Shown here piece after piece: positions 13,587-21,428 of a DNA stretch of 24,655 nucleotides (positions within the stretch are counted from its first letter, which is position 1; the number at the start of each line of letters is the position of its first letter). The stretch comes from UBA1724 sp963632245 (GTDB taxonomy: Bacteria; Verrucomicrobiota; Lentisphaeria; Oligosphaerales; Oligosphaeraceae): contig CAVGTF010000016.1 of NCBI GenBank assembly GCA_963632245.1, forward strand, positions 1 to 24,655, in the 5' to 3' direction. The notes under the pieces are model-generated. The model was given only the letters and a program-made list of their open reading frames with translations, was not told where the DNA came from and did no database searches. The position numbers and the translations under genes are program-made.

Positions 13587-14270
13587 ATGCAGATCCATTT
13601 CGAACATGCCCTTTCCTCGCTGCAGACCCGTCTTTCCGCGCTAGCGGCCACCGTAGAGGGCGCGGTGAACACGGCGGTCTGCGCAGTCACCTCCTTCGAT
13701 TGCGAGAGTGCCCGGAAGGTAGTCGCGGACGACGCGGCAGTGGACCGCGAGGAGATCCTCATTGAAGAGGAGTGCCTGAAGCTCCTGGCGCTCTACCAGC
13801 CCGTCGCCTCCGATCTCCGGCTGGTCATCACCGTCCTCAAGATCAATGGCGAGGTGGAGCGCGCCGGCGATCTGGCGGTGAATATCGCCGACCGCGTCCC
13901 CGATCTGGCGAAGCTCTCCAAGCAGAATTTCGAGCGCGTGGACTTCTCGCGCATGGCCGCCATGGCGCGAAAGATGTTCACCAGCGCCCTCGACAGCTTC
14001 GCCTACCACGATGTCAAGAGCGCCGAGGAGGTCCTCCGCCTGGACGACCAGCTTGACGAAATCCACCACGGACACTACGCGCAATTTCTCGGCCTCATGA
14101 AGCAATACCCGGAGGCCGGGCAGTATTATCTTGACTACCTGACCATCTCCCGCGCGCTGGAACGCCTGGGAGACCTGGCCACCAACATCGCCGAAGATGT
14201 AATCTACCTGGAAACCGGACGCATCGTGCGACACAAGCTCTCCGAAGAAACCAAGGACCAAAATGCCTAA
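13587..14270 (+). CDS. phoU: Phosphate signalling regulator PhoU
   Basis: Cytoplasmic helical protein that links PstB transport state to the PhoR kinase and keeps the Pho regulon off when phosphate is plentiful. The 227-residue product shows the two three-helix PhoU repeats: one with DREEILIEEECLKLLALYQPVASDLRLVITVLKINGEVERAGDLAVNIAD around residues 52-105, and a second ending SRALERLGDLATNIAEDVIYLETG near 188-212. The E-R-x-GD-x-A-x-N-IA metal-binding motif appears in both. Its last eight bases overlap the start of the response regulator gene, so the two are translationally coupled. It follows a repeat and has no Shine-Dalgarno. Confidence 0.96.
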   Translation: MQIHFEHALSSLQTRLSALAATVEGAVNTAVCAVTSFDCESARKVVADDAAVDREEILIEEECLKLLALYQPVASDLRLVITVLKINGEVERAGDLAVNIADRVPDLAKLSKQNFERVDFSRMAAMARKMFTSALDSFAYHDVKSAEEVLRLDDQLDEIHHGHYAQFLGLMKQYPEAGQYYLDYLTISRALERLGDLATNIAEDVIYLETGRIVRHKLSEETKDQNA

Positions 14271-14952
14271 CTCACCGATTCTCATCGTCGACGACGAACC
14301 CGAAATCCGAGAGCTTCTCAAGATGGCGCTCACCTCCGCCGGGTATACCACCCTCTATGAGGCCGCCGACGGCGAAAGCGCCCTGGAACTGGCACGCCAA
14401 AAACACCCCGCACTCATCCTCCTCGATCTCATGCTCCCCGGCATCGATGGACTCGATGTCTGCCGACAGCTCAAGGACGACGAGAATACCCGCGCCATCC
14501 CCATCATCATGCTCACCGCAAAGTCCGAGGAGAGCGATATCGTCCTGGGACTGGAGCTGGGCGCCAGCGACTACGTCACCAAGCCCTTCAGCCGGAAGGT
14601 CCTCATCGCCCGCATCCGCACGCAGCTGCGGGATCTCTCCGCGGAGGCCAGCGCCGGCGAGCTCACCCGCGGCCCCCTCGCCCTGAGCACCGCACTCCAT
14701 AAGGTCACGCTCTACGGCGTCCCCGTGGATCTCACCGCCAGCGAATTTGAATTGCTCCGGCTCTTCATGACGCATCCCGGACGCGTCCAGACCCGCCGCA
14801 GCATCATCAATCTCAAGGAAGGCAGCTACGCCGTCACCGAACGCGCCGTGGATGTCCAGATCGTCAGCCTCCGCAGAAAACTGGGCGCCTTCGGCGCAAA
14901 GCACATCGAAACCATCCGCGGAGTGGGATACCGCTTCGTTGTAGAGGATTAG
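14263..14952 (+). CDS. phoB: Phosphate regulon response regulator (PhoB/PhoP type)
   Basis: OmpR/PhoB-family DNA-binding regulator, probably the activator acting at the 11-bp-repeat sites before pstS and the porin gene. The receiver domain (1-120) has acidic D10 and D11, phosphoacceptor D55 in LILLDLMLPG, T86 in MLTAKSEESD and K107 in DYVTKPFS. A C-terminal winged helix (about 130-229) contains LTASEFELLRLFMTHPGRVQTR and VDVQIVSLRRKLG..IETIRGVGYRF. The 229-residue length is standard. The start overlaps phoU by 8 nt; the stop is 7 bp before phoR. Naming it phoB rather than phoP is a convention here. Confidence 0.93.
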   Translation: MPNSPILIVDDEPEIRELLKMALTSAGYTTLYEAADGESALELARQKHPALILLDLMLPGIDGLDVCRQLKDDENTRAIPIIMLTAKSEESDIVLGLELGASDYVTKPFSRKVLIARIRTQLRDLSAEASAGELTRGPLALSTALHKVTLYGVPVDLTASEFELLRLFMTHPGRVQTRRSIINLKEGSYAVTERAVDVQIVSLRRKLGAFGAKHIETIRGVGYRFVVED

Positions 14953-14959
14953 CACCACA

Positions 14960-16708
14960 ATGAAAGACCGCGATTTCATTCTCGTGGGAGGACCCGCGCT
15001 CCTCCTGCTGGCACTCCTCGTCTTCGGAATCACCCTCCATTGGCGCGCGACGCGCTTCGAGGCCGACTGCCGCAAGGAGGCCCTCGACAACGTGGCACAG
15101 GAAGCCCGCGTGGTCGCCGATGTGGTCAAGACCTACTTGGACCGCGGAGACCTAGATGGCGCACAAAAATACTGCGCGTCCTTCCGCGAGAATACGCTGC
15201 GCGTCACCCTCATCGATGCCCTCGGAAAGGTCTCCGTCGACTCCCGCGAAGACGCCACCTTCCTCGGAAACCACCTCAACCGCGAGGAGGTCCAGGACGC
15301 CCTCAATGGCCGACCCGCCAGCGTGGTCCGATACAGCGACAGCCTCGGCAAATGGATGATCTACTACGCCGTGCCCGTCCAGGGCCCTGCCGGTGACTAC
15401 GTGCTGCGCACCGCGGTCTCCACCGACCGGCTCAACCGGACTCTCCGGGACTTCCGGATCGTCCTGGCGGGCTCCTTCACCCTGGCGCTTGTCGTGGCCG
15501 CCGCAATCATGGTATACATCCTGCGGAAGGTCCGTCGACCCCTGGTCCAGCTCCAGCAGAGCGTAGGACGCATCGCCGCCGGAAAGCTGGAGACCCCCAT
15601 CGCCATCCCGCCCGATGGCGTCATCCGGGAATTGGCCGAAGGCGTGGATGCCATGACCGAACAGCTCCGCGAACGACTGGCGCAGGTCACTGCCGACCGC
15701 AACGAACGGGATATCCTCTTCGGTGCCATGAGCGAGTGCGTCATGCTCCTGGATGCCCAGGGCGCACTGGTCCGAGCAAATGCCTCCGCAGAGCGGTTCT
15801 TCCACTTCACCGCCACCCACTTCAACATCAATCGCTGCCAGATCCCCGCATTGGTGGAGCTGGTCAACGCCGCATTCCTCAACAACCGCCCCTTCGAGCA
15901 GGAACTGGATCTGCCCGCATCACAGGGCTCCAAGACCCTCCTGGCAAAAGGACAACTCCTCCAGCGCGAAAAGGAAACGCTCCTCCTCCTCACAATCTCC
16001 GATCTCTCCGCAATCCGGCAACTGGAGACCTTCCGCAGCGATTTCATCGCGAATGTTTCCCACGAAATCAAGACCCCGCTCACCTGCATCATCGGCGCCG
16101 CCGAGGCACTCGATGACTGCACCGACGACGAGGAACGCCATAAGCTCGCCGGCATGATGAAGCGCCACGCCGAACGCCTCAACCGGCTGGTCGCCGATAT
16201 CCTCAATCTCTCCGCCATCGAAAAACTCCAGCGCGATTCCACCACCCGCGAATTCACACCCGTCCAACTCGATGCACTCCTCACGGATGTGGCGAATCTC
16301 TCCCTGGAACAGGCAAATGCCGCCGGAATGAACCTGGAACTCCAGGACGCCCAGAACCTCACCGTCGAAGGAGACTACAATCTCCTGGAACAGGCCGTCG
16401 TCAATCTCGTCGGAAACGCCATCAAATACAGCAACGGAAAGAATATCACTCTCTCCGCACAAAAACAGGGCGACTCCGCCATCATCAGCGTCCGCGATGA
16501 CGGCATCGGAATCCCCCGCGAATACCACGACAGACTCTTCGAACGATTCTTCCGCGTCGACAAATCACGCTCCCGCGCCCTCGGAGGAACCGGCCTCGGA
16601 CTGGCCATCGTCAAACACACCGCACAACTCCACGGCGGAAAAGCCGAAGTCGAAAGCACCCCCGGAAACGGCAGCATCTTCAAACTCATCCTGCCCCTCA
16701 GCAAGTAA
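14960..16708 (+). CDS. phoR: Phosphate sensor histidine kinase PhoR
   Basis: Membrane kinase partner of the adjacent regulator. The 582-residue protein is longer than E. coli PhoR (431) because it keeps an extracytoplasmic domain, as in PhoR/PnpS of Gram-positive and other bacteria. It has TM1 at 7-27, a periplasmic domain about 28-165, TM2 about 168-188, HAMP about 189-241, a PAS-like domain about 247-350, HisKA with FIANVSHEIKTPLT (H368), and HATPase with the N-box VNLVGNAIKYS (N486), VRDDGIGIP (G1), the F-box ERFFRVD and GGTGLGLAIVKH (G2). It is followed by a strong terminator, so it is the last gene of the Pho cluster. Confidence 0.93.
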   Translation: MKDRDFILVGGPALLLLALLVFGITLHWRATRFEADCRKEALDNVAQEARVVADVVKTYLDRGDLDGAQKYCASFRENTLRVTLIDALGKVSVDSREDATFLGNHLNREEVQDALNGRPASVVRYSDSLGKWMIYYAVPVQGPAGDYVLRTAVSTDRLNRTLRDFRIVLAGSFTLALVVAAAIMVYILRKVRRPLVQLQQSVGRIAAGKLETPIAIPPDGVIRELAEGVDAMTEQLRERLAQVTADRNERDILFGAMSECVMLLDAQGALVRANASAERFFHFTATHFNINRCQIPALVELVNAAFLNNRPFEQELDLPASQGSKTLLAKGQLLQREKETLLLLTISDLSAIRQLETFRSDFIANVSHEIKTPLTCIIGAAEALDDCTDDEERHKLAGMMKRHAERLNRLVADILNLSAIEKLQRDSTTREFTPVQLDALLTDVANLSLEQANAAGMNLELQDAQNLTVEGDYNLLEQAVVNLVGNAIKYSNGKNITLSAQKQGDSAIISVRDDGIGIPREYHDRLFERFFRVDKSRSRALGGTGLGLAIVKHTAQLHGGKAEVESTPGNGSIFKLILPLSK

Positions 16709-16742
16709 ATTCCAGCTCCCGCTCCAAAAGGCGAAAAACACA

Positions 16743-16786
16743 GGCGTCCCGCTCGCACTCCTCACGCGAACGGGACGCCCTTTTTT
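16743..16786 (+). terminator. Terminator after phoR
   Basis: GGCGTCCCG (16743-16751) pairs with CGGGACGCC (16771-16779), with an inner TCGC/GCGA step, followed by C and TTTTTT (16781-16786). It closes the pst-pho transcription unit. Confidence 0.92.
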
Positions 16787-16825
16787 GTGCCCTAACACCA
16801 CACCACCATGTCCAAAAGCCACAAG

Positions 16826-16844
16826 AGTTATAATCTTTATAACT
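16826..16844. promoter_or_regulatory. Operator-like inverted repeat before a secreted-protein gene
   Basis: AGTTATAA and TTATAACT form a perfect 8-3-8 inverted repeat in an AT-rich patch. Possible promoter elements lie just downstream (TTGTTT at 16860-16865 and TATCTT at 16882-16887, 16 bp apart). A regulator binding site is plausible, but no regulator can be assigned. Confidence 0.45.
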
Positions 16845-16981
16845 TTGATTTGCAAGGGGTTGTTTCATATTTACGGGGTGTTATCTTCTCTAGCGTCGGA
16901 CGGAAAATCCTTCTGTAATCCGAGACCTTTTTTCTTCTGCGTCTTCATCCCCTCACATCAACCTTCCAGGAGGTGCCATAC

Positions 16982-17911
16982 ATGCGTCTTTTCACTCTCT
17001 CCCTTTTCGCGACTCTTTGCCTTCTTGCGCTGCCGGCTGCTTTTGCTGACGAAGCGGGCGCGCTGCCCTCGGTGCGCTGCGAGCTGGAAGCCTCCTCGTT
17101 CCGTCCCGGTTCCCTGGTGAAGGTCACCCTCCTAGTGGAATATGCGGATGGTGCCACACCCATTCCCTGGATTCTCCAGGAGGCCTTCCCCTCGGACGGC
17201 AGTGTCACCACCGCCACCTGGAATGGAGAATACTACCCGCCCATCTTGCGGGAAGGAAAGGTCTGCTGGATCTTCGGCTATCCCGGCGAGACCTGGACTC
17301 CCGAGGCCGGCACTCTGGTCTATTACCTCCAGACACCGTCGACTCTCCCCGAGGGGGAATCGACTCAAAAGTGGCACCTGCAGGGAGAATACTGCACTTG
17401 GAGCGAGTCGGGGACCGTCTCCGGCGATCGCGTCTTCCTCCTGGATCCCGATGCCCCCGCATCCCAGTTCTCCGCACACCAGGTGACCCTCCATCCCGGC
17501 TGGAATCTCCTCTCCATCCCACAGGCCCTCCAGGCCGACGAGGCCGAACGACTGAGCGCCGAGCGAACCGTCTACCTCTGGAAAAAGCCCACCTCCGGAA
17601 AGAGCACTCCCCGCGATAGCATCTACTGCCAGGGCGAAATCCCCGAGACACCCGGAGAGCCCTTCTGGATCCACAACCCCGGAAACGACACCGTCGAACT
17701 CACGCTCAAGACACTGGACGGCGCTCCTGCCACCCTCGTCACTCCCGCAAAATCCCTGAACTCCGGATGGAATCTCGTGGGAGTCAGCGGCTCACAGGAT
17801 TGCATCCTCGACGAAACCGCCGAGGTCTGGCGCTGGAAAGACGGCGTCTTCACTCTCGCCCCCGACAACACCCTCGCCCCCGGAGATGCCGCCTGGCTGA
17901 ATCTACACTAG
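16982..17911 (+). CDS. Secreted protein with two GWNL modules, function unknown
   Basis: A 309-residue protein with a clear signal peptide (hydrophobic 5-20, cleavage after AFA at 22). Residues 30-155 look like a beta-rich extracellular domain (RPGSLVKVTLLVEY) with four Cys. Residues 165-309 hold two copies of a short beta motif: HPGWNLLSIPQ at 171-181 and NSGWNLVGVSG at 260-270, each followed by a Trp-rich strand, and the end LAPGDAAWLNL. This GWNL-x-S-x-P type of module is common in secreted or surface proteins of several phyla, without known catalysis. AGGAGG at 16968-16973 with 8-nt spacing selects the ATG at 16982 over a GTG at 16973. It lies alone between phoR and the porin gene; a Pho link is possible by position only. 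Confidence 0.8.
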   Translation: MRLFTLSLFATLCLLALPAAFADEAGALPSVRCELEASSFRPGSLVKVTLLVEYADGATPIPWILQEAFPSDGSVTTATWNGEYYPPILREGKVCWIFGYPGETWTPEAGTLVYYLQTPSTLPEGESTQKWHLQGEYCTWSESGTVSGDRVFLLDPDAPASQFSAHQVTLHPGWNLLSIPQALQADEAERLSAERTVYLWKKPTSGKSTPRDSIYCQGEIPETPGEPFWIHNPGNDTVELTLKTLDGAPATLVTPAKSLNSGWNLVGVSGSQDCILDETAEVWRWKDGVFTLAPDNTLAPGDAAWLNLH

Positions 17912-17947
17912 GGAAAAGATAGGCCGCCTCCCCCTTATAGAAGACTA

Positions 17948-18085
17948 CCAAAGGACTGGGGCTGCCGCCCCCGGACCCCTACCTAATTTCTTCCGCCTGC
18001 CGGCGGTACCCTAGAGCTTCTAGGAGCACATCACTACCCTAAAGTGTTCTGGGGGCCCGGGGGGCAGAGCCCCTCCGTCCTTTGG
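17948..18085. repeat. MITE-like element with GC-rich terminal inverted repeats
   Basis: The left end reads CCAAAGGACTGGGGCTGCC, and the right end, read on the other strand, begins CCAAAGGACGGAGGGGCTC. Together they form imperfect inverted ends of about 35 bp enclosing roughly 70 bp with no coding capacity. Half-copies occur at 13383-13442 and 1755-1792. The rest of the 17912-18249 gap has no gene. Confidence 0.6.
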
Positions 18086-18249
18086 AGATCTTCCCTCTAC
18101 AGCATGCCTTTCCTAGGCCCGTTCTGCTTCTAGACACCCGGGAAAACACCCCCGGACCTCAGCCCTAAAGTAGCAGGAAGAAGGTAGTAGATGGTAGGTT
18201 CATTCGGCACCTACGGCGCTCTTCCGCCGAAGAGTTCGGCAGCACCATG

Positions 18250-18305
18250 CATTGCACATTGCACATTGCACATTGCACATCGCACATCGCACATCGCGCA
18301 TTGCG
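18250..18305 (+). repeat. CATTGCA heptamer array (8 units)
   Basis: Four CATTGCA units are followed by four derivatives (CATCGCA, CATCGCA, CATCGCG, CATTGCG). It ends 15 bases before the Pho-box-like site of the porin gene. The same heptamer occurs at 6807-6834 and, on the opposite strand, at 24602-24655. Confidence 0.95.
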
Positions 18306-18320
18306 CACTGTTTTTCTGCG

Positions 18321-18348
18321 TTAACGCAATGCTAACAATCGGCTTACA
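18321..18348 (+). promoter_or_regulatory. Pho-box-like operator before the porin gene
   Basis: TTAACG (18321-18326), CTAACA (18332-18337) and CTTACA (18343-18348) are 11 bp apart. The string CTAACA..CG..TTACAGGTCT is shared with the pstS site. The -10 element is not clear (TAGATT at 18369-18374 is a candidate). Confidence 0.78.
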
Positions 18349-18440
18349 GGTCTGTATTACTTGTTCAATAGATTAGTTAGTGTTCCCAAAAGATGGGATG
18401 GCGTCTTGCCATCCGCGTTAGAACACCAACTGGAGAAACA

Positions 18441-19760
18441 ATGAACAAGCACTTCTCGCAGATCCTCTCCCTTCTGTGCGCAACCGTCTTTCTCGGCGCC
18501 GGTGCCGCTTCCGCAGCGGAGCTCACCGGTGGCGTCGAGATCCGCGCCCGCTATGACGCGACCCACGAGCTGCCCAACGACAAGCGTGGCGAAAGCGCCG
18601 ACAGTGACTACGAGCGCATCCGCACCCGTGTCTGGGGCAAGGTGAAGGAGGGCGACCTGACCTTCTTCCTGCGCCTGGCAAACGAATTCCGGGACTACCA
18701 TCACCCCGCCTCCAACTCCAGCAAGCAGCGCTTCCCCGATGTCCTCTTCATCGACAACCTGTATGTGCAGTATGACGGCCTGATGGATGGCGATCTGAGC
18801 CTGAAGCTCGGTCGTCAGGACATGTCCTTCGGCGCCAAGCGGATCATCTCCGACGGCACGGGTGGCGATGGATCCCGCAGCACCTACTTCGATGCCCTGC
18901 GCCTGACCTGGAAGCCCGCCAAGGGGCAGTCCCTGGATGCCTTCGCCCTCTATACGCACCATGAGGACCTCCTGCCCACCGCCGGCAAGGAGCACGCCAA
19001 CGGCAAGCGCCCCTCCGACTACGATACCACCGGCTACAACCAGAACGAATACGGCTTCGGTCTCTACTGGCAGGATCGCACCAACGAGTCCCTCGGCTGG
19101 GATGCCTACTACGTCTTCAAGGGCGAGCATCGCCGCGAGAGCTCCAAGTACTACGCCGAGGGCGAGAATGTAGAGACCCACACCGCCGGCTTCCGCGTGC
19201 TGCCCAAGTTCTCCGATCGCCTCAGTGGCGAGTTGGAAGCCGCCATGCAGGTCGGCGACAACAGCCTGGCCGCCCAGATGGCCTACGGTGGGCTGACCTT
19301 CGCTCCCCAGGCCGACGACAAGGTGAAGCTCACCGCCGCCTGCCTCTACCTCTCCGGTGACGAAGATGGCGCCCGCGGCAACAGCGCCTGGCACCAGGTC
19401 TTCAACCGCGACACCGGCGTCGGCGAGACCATCGCTCCCATGTTCACCAAGTACGCCTACAACAACCTGGTCTATCCCCACGTGGCCGCGGACCTCAAGT
19501 TCGGGAAGCCCGGAAAGCTCCACATGGAGGCCGGCCCCATGCTGACCGCCGTCAAGGAGGACGCCGCTGACGGACGCACCCGCGGATACTTCCTGCAGGC
19601 GAAATACTCCGTCGATCTCGGAAAGGCCTTCGACTCCAAGATCCTCAAGGGCGCCAGCGCCGCCTTCACCGGCGAACTGCTCCAGCGCGAGAACTACTTC
19701 AAGGAAGACGCCCGCGGCCTGGCCGCCTTCGGCAGAATCGAAGTGGCATATAAGTTCTAA
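18441..19760 (+). CDS. Outer-membrane porin, alginate-export-like family
   Basis: A 439-residue precursor with a signal peptide (cleavage near ASA at 25) and a mature beta-barrel protein ending in Y-K-F, the C-terminal Phe typical of outer-membrane barrels. The pattern ELTGGVEIRARYD at the mature start, then DNLYVQYDG and LKLGRQDMSFGAKRIISDG, resembles the alginate-export/AlgE-like porin family more than OprP. Regular amphipathic strands fill the rest. The start at 18441 is chosen because it gives the signal peptide and has GGAG upstream; a longer frame from 18393 lacks support. The Pho-box-like site upstream and the neighbouring alkaline phosphatase suggest a channel for phosphate or phosphorylated compounds, but the substrate is inferred. 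Confidence 0.85.
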   Translation: MNKHFSQILSLLCATVFLGAGAASAAELTGGVEIRARYDATHELPNDKRGESADSDYERIRTRVWGKVKEGDLTFFLRLANEFRDYHHPASNSSKQRFPDVLFIDNLYVQYDGLMDGDLSLKLGRQDMSFGAKRIISDGTGGDGSRSTYFDALRLTWKPAKGQSLDAFALYTHHEDLLPTAGKEHANGKRPSDYDTTGYNQNEYGFGLYWQDRTNESLGWDAYYVFKGEHRRESSKYYAEGENVETHTAGFRVLPKFSDRLSGELEAAMQVGDNSLAAQMAYGGLTFAPQADDKVKLTAACLYLSGDEDGARGNSAWHQVFNRDTGVGETIAPMFTKYAYNNLVYPHVAADLKFGKPGKLHMEAGPMLTAVKEDAADGRTRGYFLQAKYSVDLGKAFDSKILKGASAAFTGELLQRENYFKEDARGLAAFGRIEVAYKF

Positions 19761-19785
19761 TTAGGACACTACCCTCCCCCCCAGA

Positions 19786-19821
19786 AGCGCGGTTGTGGCG
19801 AAAGTCGCAGCCGCGCTTTTT
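19786..19821 (+). terminator. Terminator after the porin gene
   Basis: AGCGCGG and CCGCGCT form the base of a long stem (with TTGTGGC/GTCGCAG inside and a GAAA loop), followed by TTTTT. It separates the porin gene from alkaline phosphatase. Confidence 0.92.
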
Positions 19822-19932
19822 GCATACTCCTTCCTCCTTGTCCAAAGGCAAGCCCCGGTGTAGCTGAGCGTAGCGAACCGAAGCCGGGCGCACTCCTTCC
19901 TCCTTTTTCCCGCAAATAAGGTATGGAGGGGT

Positions 19933-20001
19933 TATATTTTAGGCCTGCGTTTTCCCGGTGGGGCGCGGATGTTTCCCGTGGTGGGGACTCCGCGCCCTTT
20001 T
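19933..20001 (+). promoter_or_regulatory. Possible phoA promoter and 5' UTR terminator-like hairpin
   Basis: TATATT at 19933-19938 is a candidate -10 with no convincing -35. Downstream, GGGCGCGGA (19961-19969) pairs with TCCGCGCCC (19989-19997), with an inner TCCC/GGGA stem, followed by TTTT (19998-20001). The hairpin ends 37 bases before the alkaline phosphatase start. It may terminate leftover transcription or attenuate the gene. No Pho box of the pstS type is visible here. Confidence 0.5.
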
Positions 20002-20038
20002 CGCCACGAAAGACAACACATAAAAGAGTCACGGAGTT

Positions 20039-21391
20039 ATGAAGAAGTCTTTGATCGCGGCCCTGATGGCGGCCTTCTGCCTGTCGGTCATGTCGGCTGA
20101 CGGCAACCCGAAGTATGTCCTGCTGTTCATTGGCGACGGCATGTCGATTCCCCAGCGCACCATCGCCGAGGAGTTCTCCAAGGAGAGTGGTCGTGGTCCG
20201 CTGATGATCAACTCCCTGCCGAAGCAGGCGCTGACCCGTACCTGCTCCGCGAACTCCCTGATCACCGACTCCGCGGCCGCCGCCACCGCCATCGCCTGCG
20301 GCGAAAAGACCAACAATGGCGTCCTGGGAATCTCCGCTGACGGCCAGCGCCGCCTGGAATCCTGCGCCGAGGTGGCCCACAAGGACGGCAAGAAGGTGGG
20401 CATCGTCACCTCCGTGACCATCAACCACGCCACCCCCGGCGGCTTCTACGCACACCAGCCCAGCCGCGGACTCATGTATCGCATCGGACTGGATCTGCTC
20501 GCCTCCAATTTCGAGTATTTCGGCGGCGGCGGATTCTCCGGCCAGAACAACAAGACCGACGACGAGCAGTACAAGGGCGATCTCTTTGATCTGGCGAAAG
20601 AAGCCGGCTACACCGTGGTCCGCACTCGCGAGGATCTCAATGCCCTGCCTGCCACCACCCCGAAGGCGCTGGCGCTCTACGGCGACTACAACCTCCCCTT
20701 CGCCGTGGAGGCCGGTCCCGAAGTCCCCACTCTGGCCGAATTCACTGCAAAGGGCCTCGAGATCCTGCAGAATGACGCCCCCAATGGCTTCTTCATGATG
20801 ATTGAGGGCGGCGCCATCGACTACCGCGGCCACGCCAACGACGCCGGTGCCAACATCAAGGAGGTCCTGGCATTTGACGATGCCGTGAAGGTGGGCATGG
20901 CCTTCTATGAGCAGCATCCCGAAGAGACCCTCCTCCTGGTCACCGGCGACCACGAGACCGGCGGCATGACCATGGGCTTCGCCAACGCCGGATACGGCCT
21001 GAATCTCCTGCTGCTGGACAAGCAGAAGTGCACCCCCGAGACCCTGAACTACCTCGTGAAGGCCGCCCAGGACGCCAATCCCAACTACTCCTTCGAGGAC
21101 GCAAAGGCACTCCTTACCGAAAAATTCGGCTTCGTCTTCGACGAGTCCCAGAAGGACGACAAGCTCTATGTCGCCGGCAAGGACCTGGAAGACCTGAAGG
21201 CCGCCTATGACAAGGGCGAGCTGGGCGGCGCCGCGCGACTGCTCCTGCAGAACCGCGCCGGCATCGGCTGGAGCAGCGGCAACCACACCGCACTCCCCGT
21301 GCTCACCACCTCCATCGGCGTGGCCTCCGAGCGCTTCACCGGTTTCCTGGAAAACACCGATCTGGCGAAACTCCTCAAGAGCCTCCTGTAA
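20039..21391 (+). CDS. phoA: Alkaline phosphatase
   Basis: Secreted metal-dependent phosphomonoesterase releasing phosphate from organic esters outside the cytoplasm. The 450-residue precursor has a signal peptide (cleavage after MSA at 20). Active-site blocks are LLFIGDGM (metal Asp D33), LITDSAAAATA (nucleophile S78), SVTINHATPGGFYAH, IEGGAIDYRGHAND (E256, D261, H265), VTGDHETGG (D304, H305) and SSGNHT near the C-terminus with a last metal His. GGAG lies only 2 nt before the ATG, which is tight, but the signal peptide requires this start. It is followed 37 bp later by a YibE/F-family gene. It fits the Pho theme of the region. Confidence 0.96.
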   Translation: MKKSLIAALMAAFCLSVMSADGNPKYVLLFIGDGMSIPQRTIAEEFSKESGRGPLMINSLPKQALTRTCSANSLITDSAAAATAIACGEKTNNGVLGISADGQRRLESCAEVAHKDGKKVGIVTSVTINHATPGGFYAHQPSRGLMYRIGLDLLASNFEYFGGGGFSGQNNKTDDEQYKGDLFDLAKEAGYTVVRTREDLNALPATTPKALALYGDYNLPFAVEAGPEVPTLAEFTAKGLEILQNDAPNGFFMMIEGGAIDYRGHANDAGANIKEVLAFDDAVKVGMAFYEQHPEETLLLVTGDHETGGMTMGFANAGYGLNLLLLDKQKCTPETLNYLVKAAQDANPNYSFEDAKALLTEKFGFVFDESQKDDKLYVAGKDLEDLKAAYDKGELGGAARLLLQNRAGIGWSSGNHTALPVLTTSIGVASERFTGFLENTDLAKLLKSLL

Positions 21392-21428
21392 AAAAAAGAA
21401 ACCCGAAAACGCGGCGCGCGCGAATTCC

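Noticed and set aside
18250..18305. CRISPR array
   Set aside because: Contiguous 7-bp units without spacers; the same applies to the other tandem arrays, and no cas genes are present.
19843..19892. tRNA-like or structured RNA around GCCCCGGTGTAGC..GCCGGGCG
   Set aside because: Only one GC stem is evident; no T-loop GTTCRA, anticodon arm or CCA-adjacent acceptor could be built.
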